Source: Populus alba
Taxonomy: Eukaryota > Streptophyta > Magnoliopsida > Malpighiales > Salicaceae
Assembly (NCBI RefSeq): GCF_005239225.2
Contig: NC_133295.1
Span: 10,168,001-10,232,000 of the forward strand
DNA length: 64,000 bases
Direction: 5' to 3'
Positions 34,746 through 47,170 of the stretch are shown piece by piece (within the stretch, counting starts at the first letter, position 1; each line of letters begins with the position of its first letter). A program made the translations under genes and the position numbers. Under the pieces are notes generated by a model. It worked only from the letters and a program-made list of their open reading frames with translations. It was not told the DNA's origin and did no database searches.

Positions 34746-36590
34746 ATTTATCAGCATACCTAATTTGATTGTTGTCCATCTAACTCACTATGATAAAATG
34801 AAATAACATGGGTTGGATTATTTCAAAATATCTACTTCCACACCATCTGTTAACAAATAAACAATGAAACTTATTAAATAAGGTTTTCGTGAAAAATATT
34901 CTTAATCTAAATAACATTATTTGCATGTTCAATAACATACTACCTATATCCTAATGAAAGTTGTAGATCAACCTCCAAAACCTGTATGTATAGACATAAC
35001 ATGTTTAGACTCCATTCGTGGCCGCCTCAAGTGTAAATGTTCCCACTACCATAGCTTTGTGTATAAAAAAGCATACAACAATTAGTAACCAATTCAAACA
35101 TAAAAAATAATAATTGTTCAAAACTAACAAACTTATTACATTTATTTTACTTGTAAAAGCAATAAATATCCTCCCACTTGCTTTGATTTTTCCAAGCTAG
35201 CTTGACACAAATTTCTATACAAACATGTAAGGACACCTGGACCCCCACTATATAATAGAATGGATTGGAAATCTTTCAGCAGTGATAGGTAGAACAAGAG
35301 CACATGCATTCCATTGAGATCCGTAAAAAGTATACTGCCAAACATGTGAAATATGTACGCTCTAACATACTTGCATAACATAACATCAAATCCAAATAAA
35401 ATATAGAAAACCCATAAAATTGAACTACTAGTATGCACTAACATAACTTTGTAAGATCCCGTCATCATAATTATCGGGTAATTCAAAAAATTCTTCTCAT
35501 AGTCATCCCATGCATAAAGCATTTCCCAAAGCCATCTTGTTAATGAAAGCTTGGGATGGCAGTTTGCAACAAAAAATGATAGAAAGACTCGTGGAGAAAA
35601 AGAAGAAGATGGTGATTAAGGTGTCTTAGTGGAAGATTGGATGGTGTTTTGGGCAATTAGAGGCTGTTTTTTCTTGGGTTTTTTAGGTTTCTAGAGTTTT
35701 TTGTTTTGCAAAAGCGGTGATCATGAAGAAAAAAAGAGGAATTTTTTATATATATATATATCATAACCGTAGTTTAAAATTACAGTTTTATTATATTACC
35801 ACTATTCTGAATTACAGTTATAAAAAAATTATTATTATAAACAGTAATTTTATTTAAATCGATTCAAAATCGCGGTTTTTATTTAAACTAATAGTATTAA
35901 TAGTGATTTTTTAACAATAACAATTCAAAACATCAGTATTTTGGAAACCATGCTATTTATCCAGGACTTTCAAAAAATCTATCATTCCCTGACAACTTTC
36001 TCCAATCTTTGTCATTTTTCAAAAAATTTCTCAATTGCTAATCCAAGTGATTGGCTGATAGTGCCATAATGCTATCATTGTTGATATGAACAGATAGACT
36101 CCAATGTACTTTCACATACGTGTCTAAGCACAATCAACTGGGGGAGAGAGGATGACAATCTTCTTCTACGCACTTGGCCCACGAATTACACAAAAGAAAA
36201 GGTTCTGCATGATTTGGAGTATGACTAGACAACGCCACCTAGGCTTTACGTTTTAATGACACATGAATATGCTTCGTTGTTACAATGTGCACCCACGTAG
36301 ACTAGAATACTAAAATGATGCTTATTATGTCTTTCCATGAAAAAATATAAGATCTCTTGGGATTAGGTAATTTTATTTTAATACATACATATATATACAT
36401 ATACATATATATATATATATTAAATTAAAAAACTTTAAAGTAGGTATTTAGATCTTTTAACTTTTTAAAATGCAACAAAAATCAAGAAAAAATAAACTAC
36501 GATCCCATGGTTATTTTTATCTTTTTACACGAGTTTTTTTTATGATGTATTATTTTTCTCAATTTGTTATCATTTTTTTTATTTAACCTA
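34746..36590. other. Intergenic DNA, unrecognised; contains one 126-codon antisense ORF
   Basis: An open frame on the - strand (35142-35522) is rich in Leu, Ile, Tyr and Phe but matches no family I know. No splice-compatible neighbours were seen, so I do not call it a gene. TA-rich microsatellite occurs at about 35748-35762 and 36388-36420. Some 35.5-35.75 kb sequence resembles a gene edge (CT/AG-rich, moderate G+C) without a usable frame. Confidence 0.35.
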
Positions 36591-37330
36591 TAATAAAAAA
36601 ACATAGTTTGCCCTCTAATTTAATTTAATTTATTTTTACACTTATTCTTTTAATTATAATCTTTTATTTTAAATCTTTTCATGAAATTTTTTTTTATTTC
36701 ATCCTTCAGTCTTTGATTTGTTGGGGATAAGGCTTGAAGGTTTTTTCATATATTATACTTCTAATTTATTGACTCGAGTCACAAGATTGAAAAGTTAATA
36801 TGAATTGACATATGTTTTTTTTTCAACTTTTTTTTTTTATTTCAACATTCGACATTAATTTTTTTTTAAATGGTTATATGGTTTTCTTTGATTTTTTTTA
36901 TTGGGTTATTTTTATTTCATGACCTAGACTAAGGGTTTTACAAGTTAATTTATGTTACATATCTATGACACTATCTCGGGTTGACTTAGGCTTATTTTTT
37001 TTTTTTTTTTTTTATCCAACACCATACTTTTTGATGTTTTTTCCTAAGATATGAGATTTTTTTATATATAAAAATAATTTTATGTTTATTATTATTGCCT
37101 AATTTGTTATTATTTAATTAAAATAAAACTAGTGTATTAAACTTGGTTGTACTATAACCCGAGAGCTTCTCTGTTTTTTATATGTGTGTTTTTATGACGG
37201 TTAAACATTAATTTTTTTGGAAAAACATGTGGACCCATAACGTGACGTGGACACATATTTAAGTATTGTACTACTAATTAATCCACAAATAATAAATCAA
37301 GAGTTATGTCCTAGTCCGAGCAACCACGAT
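36591..37330 (+). mobile_element. T-rich dispersed repeat, copy 2
   Basis: Carries the landmarks TTTCATCCTTCAGTCTTTGA (about 36697), TTTTTTCATATATTATACTT (about 36741), GACTCGAGTCACAAGATTGA, then AAAGTTAATATG (about 36771), and TGACTTAGGC near 36976. The order is the same as in the copy at 18.3-20.6 kb. No ORF. Confidence 0.5.
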
Positions 37331-38690
37331 CTTTCTTATGAGCTACTATTGCTATTATTGGTGGTGGGGTGTGCCAGTCCACATGCCTTAGGTCACCATT
37401 TCACTTATTGATGCTTATCCCGAAAGCTTTGCAATTTGCCAAACAATAATAAAATCTGCTTCAAATAACATTTTTGTGAACAAGAAATTCTTGCTTAATA
37501 TAATCCTCCCCTTAACAAGATCTCGTAGAGGTAAACGTGAAAAAAGTTTCATAAGTTCCTACGTCAACGAAAGTACATCCTCGTTCAATATTCATAATTA
37601 ACAAAACATTAAAGTTTTTGGGTGTATCTCCTCTTACCACACGACACCCATAATACACTATTCACTACAACAGTTTTTATTTTTTATTTTTTGTTTAGTT
37701 TTTTTTTAATATATCCTTTAATATTAGATTGTTTTGGGTAGGCTTGTTCAAAAATACTAAAACCTAATTAAACTAAGAAAACAAAAAAACCTGAAAAAAA
37801 AAAAAATTGAATCAACCGATTAGAAAACCATAAAGATTTTACTAGGAAGAGGCTGTTAACGCTATTATCAAGAGGATATGCAAGAATCACAACTCCATTA
37901 GATAAGATTAAATTCAAAATGTGATATTTTTTAAATATTTAAATTTATTATCTTAATCAACAATTTATTTCTATGTACCAAGTTGCGTGCTTTCTAGTAT
38001 GAGGCGTAAAAAAATCAAAGAAATATACAAAAGAAAAAGGTCTTCTAAGCTAGGAGGACATGAACATATGGACGGATTTTGGACCTCCATACATCTCGAA
38101 GGCTATCTAGGATGCTTATATCCAACATATGATATCTAAGCATTTCATGTGATGGTTGCAGTCCTGTGCGAAGAACTGAAACAAGAAGATTCATGGTTCA
38201 ATTACCACACACACTAACGAATTCATTTTATTTGTTTCACATGCAAAACAATTTGTATGATTCTATTTTATTACATACATTTTTTTAAATGGTTGTATTA
38301 TATGAAAATGTTTAACTAACAGGAGATTCCTTTAGCAAGCTACGATTCTTTGATGTGATTTAAAACTGATGGAGTTTTTTTGTTGAAACTCACATACGAA
38401 ATGAAAACTATCAGAAAGGGGTGCAACAGTTCATGGATAGTTGAGTTCAAAAGTTAATGGTAAGTTGGATTTTAACAAAAAAAAAATTCATAAGTTATTG
38501 TTTTTTCAAATTTGCTGACTGGTTTTTTTTTTTTTCCATTCGATTATAGGATAAATATAGGGATGATTTTTTTATCCATTCAAAACTTAATCCGAGTTTG
38601 TTGATGGAGGTTGGATCATCTAGTGGACCCAATAGAATTTGAATTTACAGTATTTCAAACACTTAGAATAAGGATAAGCGGATAAATTGT
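37331..38690. other. Intergenic DNA with no recognised feature
   Basis: Mixed sequence, A+T-rich in the middle. No coding frame was supported. CACTACAAC at 37663 resembles the start of a CACTA-type inverted repeat but is too short to be evidence on its own. Confidence 0.3.
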
Positions 38691-39410
38691 AGTATATTGA
38701 CCGTTGGTTCCTTTCAATCAGGTTTGAGATTTTAATTTCTGGTCGTCCAAGCAATCGTATGAGAACAAGTTGAAGCTCAAATGACATGGTTTAGTGCTAA
38801 GATGACCCAACTTAGGTCTGAGATGGCCAACCTAAAGGATAAATTGAATGTCATCGAGCAATTGTTGTCAACCATCATGATAAATATGGTTTACCTCATC
38901 ACCCACCTGGTCCTAGTGAAGACATGTCTCCTCCTTCTCCTTCAACTTCTATCTACTTGATAAATTATATTTAATAATATTTTTTAAATTAATAATAAAT
39001 ATTGGTAATTTTTTTTTTCTTGTTTTGTTTATTTTTAATTTTTTAAAAAAATATTAAATACAATACTGACAGAATTATAGAACAGAATTTGAATGACTGA
39101 TGGAAATAATTGACAATGGATTAAGTCCCTTCAAAAATTCAGAGTGTTGGAAATAAATGATAGGACTTTGCCACTAAAACTTACAGACATAATGCTAATG
39201 GACTAAGTCCCTCAAAAGTTTCAGAGAAAAAAAATTAAAAGTATTGCTATTGACAACATGTAAGTCTTTGAAGGAATTAATCAATACAAAAAAATATGCA
39301 TTCGATGACCGATGGAATTAACAATAGTTTTATCTATCAGTAATATGTCATAATTCTCAATGAAATTACCTGACAGAATGATGCTGTTTTTTTTTTTTAG
39401 CGTGTCTTTT
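38691..39410 (+). mobile_element. Probable CACTA (En/Spm, Ptta-type) transposon remnant
   Basis: From about 38756 one frame reads EQVEAQMTWFSAKMTQLRSE, then MANLKDKLNVIEQLLSTIM, a coiled-coil-like segment. After a frameshift it reads HHPPGPSEDMSPPSPST. A coiled coil followed by a Pro/Ser tail is what I know from the C-terminus of plant Ptta/En/Spm transposases. After it come repeated motifs of the type GA(C/T)(C/T)GATGGAAnTAA (39095, 39310) and ATTAAGTCCCTTCAAAA/CTAAGTCCCTCAAAA (39119, 39203), like the subterminal repeats of CACTA elements. The ends were not identified. Confidence 0.5.
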
Positions 39411-39714
39411 CTATTTATAAATTCATCATTGAATGAATGACCACCTTAACATAGGTTATTGATGATATATTTTTTACCATTAATTAACATCCATGATTCT
39501 ATCTATAATTTTTTTTTTCAATAGAATCAGTTTTAAAATACTAACATCATATTATATAGTATGTAGGTATTGTACTATATTGAGGTTACGAACGTCATCT
39601 TTCTCAATTTCAATGATAATTATGGTGTATCTTTTATCAAAATTGAATACAAAGGCCATTTGTTTCAAACTATCCTTTAGAGTACCATTTAAAACAATTA
39701 TTAGATAATGTCAA
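39411..39714. other. A+T-rich intergenic DNA
   Basis: No supported feature. Confidence 0.3.
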
Positions 39715-40120
39715 GTAATCCTGATACGCCACGTGTAGGGACATCAGCAAGATAGGCTGTACGTACGAGGCCGCCATGAAAAGGACCTCCAAATTCTCTC
39801 TCCCCATGAAATAATTAGAGAAGGAATTCTGATAGAGAAGCTTACACGTAAGGCCCTGCATCAGCCATGTTCAAGCAGTGTCTGTAGCAGAGCTACATGA
39901 CAATCTTCCCTGTCATGCTGTCTCTTCTTTATCGCTCAAGTGGAATAGCCTTTTCTACCTTCGCCTTTTTATATCGATGATGAAAGTTTGCTTGACTTCT
40001 GTGCCTCAAGGTTTGCTTGAAATTTATCTCTGATAAATGTAATTAACTTTTGCATTTTGCAGGGATTATTACATCTCGAAATATATCTTGAAATATTCTT
40101 CAAAGTTAATGTGAGGGGAC
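39715..40120. other. Island of higher-complexity sequence, function unknown
   Basis: This piece stands out from its A+T-rich surroundings by more balanced base use. It holds GCCACGTGTAG at 39728-39738 (G-box-like), TTTTTATATCGATG at about 39966 (TATA-like) and a perfect 7-bp inverted repeat CATGACA/TGTCATG at about 39896-39919. The longest + ORF after the TATA-like box has 18 codons. It may be an orphan promoter, a non-coding RNA gene or a leftover gene edge. I could not match it to any known microRNA. Confidence 0.35.
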
Positions 40121-42470
40121 CGTTCCACCTCACCCTCTAGATTCGTCTCCTCAAGAAAGATAAGGTCCGGAGTTTGAGCCTCTTTTATTAATTACGATCG
40201 AGGCACCTCCCCCAAAATCATGTGTTTAGCTAATTTAATAACATAAAATATAAATTTAATTCAAATTCCAAATCCATCCTTGCTTATTATAACACATTAC
40301 ATTCATACTGAAAAGTAAATTTTAAAGCCTCTCTAAATATCACTACTTTAAAATTTGAAATATATGTTAATTGATTGTTAATTTTAGAATTTTAAAGATT
40401 AATTGAAATACATAAAATAATCTAAATAAATGATTATTAAAAAAAAATTATCGCTGTACACATTAAATATGAAACTTTATGGATTCTTATGGTAAGCCAA
40501 GTATCACTAACGTTTAGGTATGTTGTTTATACAATGCTTGAAGCAATATTATACCATCTTCCACTTGAACTATATAAGTAATCATTATTTAATTAAGCTT
40601 TACGTATCCACCTACCATGATTGTTAGTAGAGATTTGGAGATATATTATGTACATTAAAGTTTGGCTAAGAATTGCTTTTGCATGTCTTCAAAATTATAC
40701 AACTAAAAAAATAAAAAACCAGTTATTTGTTTCCCTATCTGATTCATAGACAATAGTTTGGCAACACTTAAAAAAATGTTATATTCAAAATCAAGTATTA
40801 ATATTTGATGATTGATTGAAAATTTGGAATGCAATTAGACCTTTTATGATGATTTATGATATGTAATAGCTAAAAAAACAAATTAAATATTATAGGCTTA
40901 TTCGTTTAATTAAATCACCCCAATATATATTGCTATTACTAACCAACTTTACCTGCGACGTGCTGATCGAGTCAAAATTAAATTTTTCATGTGAAAAAAG
41001 AAAACTCTAGCATTGTTAACATGTATTCTAGTTTGAAAAAAACTTTCTATTGTGACAAAAAAATAAATAAGGATGTTTTTAATCAAATAAATTAAGAATG
41101 ATGTTCATAAATAAATATTAAAAAGAGATGTGACACAAATTAAAGACTAAATCGGAAAATCAAAAGATAAATATAAATCTAGAAATCTGATTTTGTGATA
41201 CTGATAGCTATTTAATTTTTCTTATTTCATTATATGTCAATAATTTTTTATAATAAAATTAATAATTTAAATTCTATTGAGACAAAATAATTTGCTTGTA
41301 TAATCCTTCATTTTCTTATTAATTTATTTTTCTCAATATGTTTTTTTTGCAATGTACTTTATTTAATAAAAGCCAAAGATTATTACAATATGAATATCCA
41401 ATTGACTTTAAGGAATCCAAAAAAACAATAAAAATACATCTTTTTAACTAAACCATTTTTATCCTGTCAATGAATGTTTTTTTTTTTTGGCAATTTATAA
41501 AATGTTTATATTTTTAAAGCAAAAAAAAAATTAGAATCATAAAAGCAACATTTAATAATAAATTTAATGGTTTAATTATTATTTCATGGATGTATTAAAA
41601 AAAATATAAGAATAATATACTAAAATTTTTGGATTCTGTTGTTTATATAAACATCTGATAATAAAAAAACAAATTGTGTAGAAAAGTGAAAAATAATTTC
41701 AAAAAAAAAAAGCAAAGACAAATCACAGTTGAAAAAAAAAAGTTAGATAATTTAATATGAAAAATACTATAATATATTATTTTTAATTATTTTTAAGTTA
41801 TTTATCTTAATAAAATTTAATTAATATATATAAAACAAGAAAATACATAAAAATGCCAGATCCACACAAGCTAAATACGTGGCCCTGGTTGGTCTAAATG
41901 CCTAGCTCATTTAAAGAAAAGGGCATGCACTTAGGCTTGCAAGAGAAGGCATGTATACCTCACCTTTTCTATTTTTTTTTAATAAAGTAGACAGATGACA
42001 TGTTGTTTATTTTTTTTTCTTTTAAATTGAGTAGGGGCTTTTTAGACCTAAAAATTTATTTGTCAACCTATTTTCAATTAAAAACACCAAATACACATAA
42101 TTATAATGTTAATAAAACAATGTGTCAACTCAAAACACCCCTAAATTGGTTTGAAAATTCAAAATCAAATTAGAAAAAAATCATTTGTTATTTTTTTTTT
42201 CTAATAAGAGGAAAGTCTGAAAATACTTTAATGAAACTTTCCTCATCTAATATAGCCATTGGCATAAAGATTGAGCTTTTTTGTTTCTGAAATATGGCCA
42301 GCCCTCACATTCTCTCCTTCACCACTTTCCATTTACTTTCTCTATCATCTCTAAACTCTCCCCATCTAACTATGGGATTTCTATTGCATCAAAAATTTAT
42401 TCTTAAATGTTCATGGTCAACATTCAATTAAGTTTGGATATTAATTAGAGTTATTTAGACTAATATATAT
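40121..42470. other. A+T-rich intergenic DNA
   Basis: No gene was seen. GGTCCGGAGTTTGAGCCTC at about 40166-40184 resembles a degenerate polymerase III B box and a similar piece occurs at 51390; a SINE origin is only a guess. The remainder is simple-sequence-rich A+T DNA. Confidence 0.35.
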
Positions 42471-43860
42471 TATGTTTCTCTTTTTGTGAAATGAAGTAGT
42501 TGCTATTATAAAATAAGGTATGAGGGATGCCTGAAACTAATATATAGGTGGTTGTTAAATGTCATGTACATTGAACTGATTAGTAAAAGAATTTCATATG
42601 AAAGATTACCTATTTATATGGAAAGTGCACGTGATAGTTGTATAACTGATCTTTAGACTCAAGATTACTAAGTTATCTTATATTGGGAGTGTTATGCTTT
42701 GATCCTGACCATACGCTGTTCTAATCAAGGATAACAAACGGACAAATATTAGGTACAACATAAACTATATGAAGATATTGAAGTAATTAAAAGAGAATTC
42801 ATCATCCTAAATGAATTAGAAAAAAAAATATTCTATATGTTCTCAAGTAGTATTGTTTGTAAAGTTCTTGGCCAATGTGGAATAAGTTTTGTAAGGAGTT
42901 TTAAAATCTTATTAAAAGAATCAATGACTATAATGTTGAGAACTAACATGATTTGACAAAGCATACATACTTCATGCTATAATGTTTAAATCAAAACATT
43001 CTTGATGAAAGAATAATAATTACACTTAGAAACTAGTCATTAAAAGGTTAAGTCAAACCACTTACAGCTTTTTTAATATTTGAGGGATCATAATAAGATG
43101 TTAGACATTGTATTTGATCTGAAATAATAAGTTAATCAATTGTTAAATTCATAATAAATGAAATTGTTTAATTTATTTAGAGTTATAAATTATATTTTGC
43201 CCAATTTATCAAGGAACCTAATGGGTCACATACATAAAAATTATTGGTTAAAAATTAAAATAAGATTATTAATTAGGTATGACTTGATAGTAAATAGATT
43301 TTAGAAATTGAGGGCTAGAATGTAGTTAATACAAGAAATTGCAATTTTAGACGTAGAAACAATCAAGTAAGGACATGATTGAATCAATTTCTAAAATCAA
43401 CCTAAAATAATATATGTGATATTATTTAAGGGGAAAATTGATATTTTATCATTTTATTGGGTTTTTAGGTTTTTCTATAAATAGAATGTTATGCTTTTTA
43501 TTTTCGAAGAGAATGTAAATAGAGTACAATATAGAAACACTTAAAACACAAAAGAAAAGGGTTAACAATCTATGTTATAGCAATCTCTCTTTCTCCTAAA
43601 AGGGTTTAAGAAATTTCTCATTAGTGATTCATGTGAATTACTATTAGAGGTTAAACATTTAGACAACTTGTGATTTGTGATAACCCAGCCTTGAAGCAAA
43701 TACTCAAAGCCGAAAAGAATATATGATCTAAAGATAATCTTTATATAAACCCTAAACAACTCTAAATCAATCTAATGAGATTTTTAGAATTACTGAAAAA
43801 TTTTAAATTTATTGTTTCCGCTATGTGTATGTGTTTTAGAAAACTTAACAAAATAGTGAT
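42471..43860 (+). mobile_element. LTR-like repeat, probably a solo LTR or non-autonomous element
   Basis: No coding capacity. Near the right end it has a promoter-like arrangement: TTTCTATAAATAGAATG at about 43472 (TATA box), a leader-like stretch, then TTGTTTCCGCTATGTG at about 43812. This order is familiar from the 3' part of plant LTRs. The left part (42530-42800) has the look of conserved plant repeat DNA. Exact ends and target duplications were not found. Confidence 0.4.
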
Positions 43861-43879
43861 GCAAAGAATATGATGGAAT

Positions 43880-43991
43880 AATACGGTGGTGGTGGTGATG
43901 ATAATAATAATAATAATAATAAGAAAATATTTTATGGTGATAGTTAAGCAATGATGATGGTGATAACTTAATAATGATGATGGTGATAGTC

Positions 43992-44024
<33 letters not shown>

Positions 44025-44045
44025 AAACAAAATAATGATAATGAT
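43880..44045. repeat. Compound microsatellite (GGT/GAT/AAT/GATAAT)
   Basis: GGTGGTGGTGATGAT is followed by a run of ATA triplets at 43900-43921, then GATGATGGTGATA units and a GATAATGATAAT run to about 44045. Confidence 0.85.
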
Positions 44046-44430
44046 TGAAAGAATAAGATGATATTTAAAGTTTATAATTTTTTTTAATGATATTTGTTTT
44101 TTTGAAGGAACAAGGAACTTGGACAATCCTAAATTGAGGCATCAATATCGATTGAAAATCTAAAGCACCTACTTAGGTTCACAATTCCAACTCAAAACGT
44201 TATCAAGTAGAAATTTGAACAAGGAATATATTTGAAGTCTTTAATCAAGCTCGTGGTTAGGTTTTGAATAGATAGGTTCTGTCTCTATACCTCAAGTTCT
44301 GGTAAACTCATACATCATTCAACACGAAATTAAATGCACATTTTTATTTTATTTATTATTATTCTGAATTCGAGTGTGATGGAAATTATTTGCGTGCTTG
44401 TATTAGTTAATCAATCCAAGCCCAGACAAA
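44046..44430. other. Intergenic DNA
   Basis: No supported feature. Confidence 0.3.
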
Positions 44431-44920
44431 TAAAAGAACCACCGCCGAACATGTCCAAGAAGTGCCGGGTGTCAGCTAGGAAATGCCAGCAAACACCGAA
44501 ACCCCCCCGGGCAGCCATGGCAGGGAGGCAGGGGCCTCTCATCTGGTGGTGGTGGAGAGTGACTCACGCGTTGCCACCTAGAAAGTGGGCCTTACAGTGA
44601 CAATTGACACGTACAGTCTGCATCTCTAGCTTTTAGTACAGGGTTATGGTTAGATTAGATAACAATTTCAGAATAATAAAAAAACAAAAGGGTTAGCTGT
44701 AATTAATTAAGCTCTTTATCGATATTAGTAAACACAAGAAGACAGTGGGAGACCGTATACGGAAGAGGGCCATACCATACGGCTTTGTCACGGCCGGATC
44801 GCACCCTGTGTTCATGGGACCCTCCTTTTGCTCTGACTCCAATACCCTAAAACGATACACTTCTCATTTTGCTCTCTTACGGCTTCTGTTTCTGTTTAAG
44901 TAACTAGGTAACTATACACT
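44431..44920. other. G+C-rich island without a recognisable gene
   Basis: The stretch 44440-44640, with CCCCCCCGGGCAG at about 44502 and a TGGTGGTGGTGG run, and 44750-44830 (CGGCCGGATCGCACCC) are by far the most G+C-rich DNA between genes here. One + frame is open from 44334 to 44600 but reads as low-complexity and Trp-runs, unlike a protein. The island contains ACACGTAC and CACGCG ACGT/CGCG-type sites. It could be an isolated promoter, a transposon end or the remnant of a lost gene. Confidence 0.4.
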
Positions 44921-45800
44921 GCAATTCGGGTTAAACTTTTTTCAATATTAAAAAAATATTCAAGTGATTGTAATATTAGATAATTCGATTTAAATTAACT
45001 AACATATAGTTTAGGATACGAGAATGACAAAACTCGCAAAAGAAAAATGAAAGGAAAATGTAAAATTTAAGGTTTAAGGTTTAATATCAAAGATGATTTT
45101 TTTAAAAAAAATACAACGTTGAAGAAGAAAACTCAAGTCACTCATGATAATTTGATGAACCAACAACTCGCAATATGAGATGAGAATAATAAAAAAAGAA
45201 TTTTCAAAAGAATGACCTAGTAAAAACACCAAAGTTCAATTAAAAAAAAAAAAGTCAAAAAAACTTTAAGTTAATTTAGGTTAACTTTTCTGACCCACAT
45301 TTGAAATAACCAAACAACAAAAAAAGTGAAACAATAAAAAGTTCAAGGGTAAATAATTTAATACAAAATAATGAAATTAAAAAGGGAAAAGGTCATAAAA
45401 AATCAAGGGAAAAAAATTTGAGTTAACCCGGGTTAACTCGACTAACCCGCCACATGTTACATGAGATCAAGATAAAAAAAATTTGACCTTCAAAAGAAGA
45501 GCCTAACAAAAAAGGCCCAAGTTAAATAAAAAGTTAACAATGTCATTAAACTTGACTTAGCAGGTTAATCCTAAGACTTCCTGACCCGACTCTTTAATTA
45601 GCTTGAGCTTTAAATTAAACCATGTTGGAGTTGTTCCAACATGATTCAATCGACTTGAAGGGTTTGAAAACAACCCAATTAACCTATACAAATATGATTT
45701 AAAAAAAAATTAAGATGACATCTTTTTTTTTTTTCATAAATATTAAGATGATAATATATTAGATTGACCCGAGGTCAATTCAGGCCCAACAACGCTTAAC
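44921..45800 (-). repeat. Dispersed repeat with GTTAACCCGGGTTAAC palindrome
   Basis: GAGTTAACCCGGGTTAACTCGAC at about 45420 is a near-perfect palindrome. Nearby GTTAATTTAGGTTAACTTTTC, TGACCCGACTC and TTGACCCGAGGTCAATTCAGG recall the 'ACCCGGGTTGAC' core of the T-rich family, here mostly reversed. No ORF. Confidence 0.4.
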
Positions 45801-46161
45801 CTCTTTTTTTTCTTTGTTTTTTTTAATTTAAATTTTAATTAACACCCTCTCTATTATTATTTTTAAAATATTTAGTTCACTTAAAAAAACAAATATTAAT
45901 TAATTTTTTGATTTGTTTTAATTTCACATTGCTTCAAAGATATTATTGTATTTTTTTTATATTTTATATAAATAAATTGTAATTGCATGATGCAAATAAA
46001 AATTGTATGTTCTTAGCAACTAGAATTAACCACTATGATAAAAAAAATATAAAAAATATAAATGATATTTGGAGTTAAATATTTATGTGTATCTACTTTT
46101 TTTTTTTTTTCATTAGGAAGGTTAACTTTCTGCTTCTAGTATTCTAATTAGTGTTAACAAT

Positions 46162-46205
<44 letters not shown>

Positions 46206-47170
46206 TAATTTATTTTATTAAATTTCAATAACATATTATTAATTTTCAATAAAAAAATCATGATACTAAAAAACCATTGATAATAATTGCACCTTATTCC
46301 CTTACATTTAAAATTAGCTTGTCTTAGAAAATACTAGATAGACGACCTGCACTATGCCATGGATTAAACCTAAAAAGAATTTGAATGTGAAAAAAGTTTT
46401 AAAGAAGTAAGAAAAATTCCATGACTTGAGTTATAGATTTAATTGGGTCTAATACACGAGTTTGATTTAATTATATAATAAAAATACAATAACAATAAAT
46501 AAAATAAATTTAAAAAATATTTCACAAAGGAGCCTTAAGCCAAGTGGCCTTGGACTTAAACCACACATGAGCGCTCTCTCGGCTCAACTTAGGCTAGCTC
46601 AACTTAGGCTATTTTATGAATCTTAACAGAAAATACTTTATGAAACAAAGCTAGGTTATTGTGTTACTAAAATACAATAAAAATCATAAAAAATCAATTT
46701 AAAACTTGTATTGAAAAATGTAAGTGGGACTTGCTACTAAATACATTGAAAAAAACTCTCTCTTACCAATGAAAATAAACTTGTTGGGCAAGTTATATAC
46801 TAACTCGGGATTTAGATCATAATATTAGAATAATCTCATAAAAATCAAATTAATAAAAAATACAATACCTAATTTTCAATAATCCAAATATAAAAGGATA
46901 CAATAAAAAAAATAACCTCTAGTAAGTTCGCTAAACTCTACAAGTTGGATAATGTTAATGAGGTAGTCTAATAAAAGATAAAATTAAAATTAAAAAATAA
47001 TAAAAAATATATGAATCAACTTGAATTAATTTGCCAAAACTATGATGTGGATTATAAAATTGAGATAATTTCATATAAAAAAAATTAGAAAGTCTAATAT
47101 TCATGCTGAATGATGGATTTTTAAAAAAGAAAATTAATGAAAAAAAATAATTAAAAAAAATATTAGCCAT
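45801..47170. other. A+T-rich intergenic DNA with a (TA)n tract
   Basis: A (TA)n microsatellite lies at about 46168-46205. No gene or RNA was seen. Confidence 0.5.

Noticed and set aside
44334..44600. 88-codon + strand ORF in the G+C-rich island as a gene
   Set aside because: Low-complexity content (WWWW, Pro/Lys/Arg runs), no family match and no splice partners.
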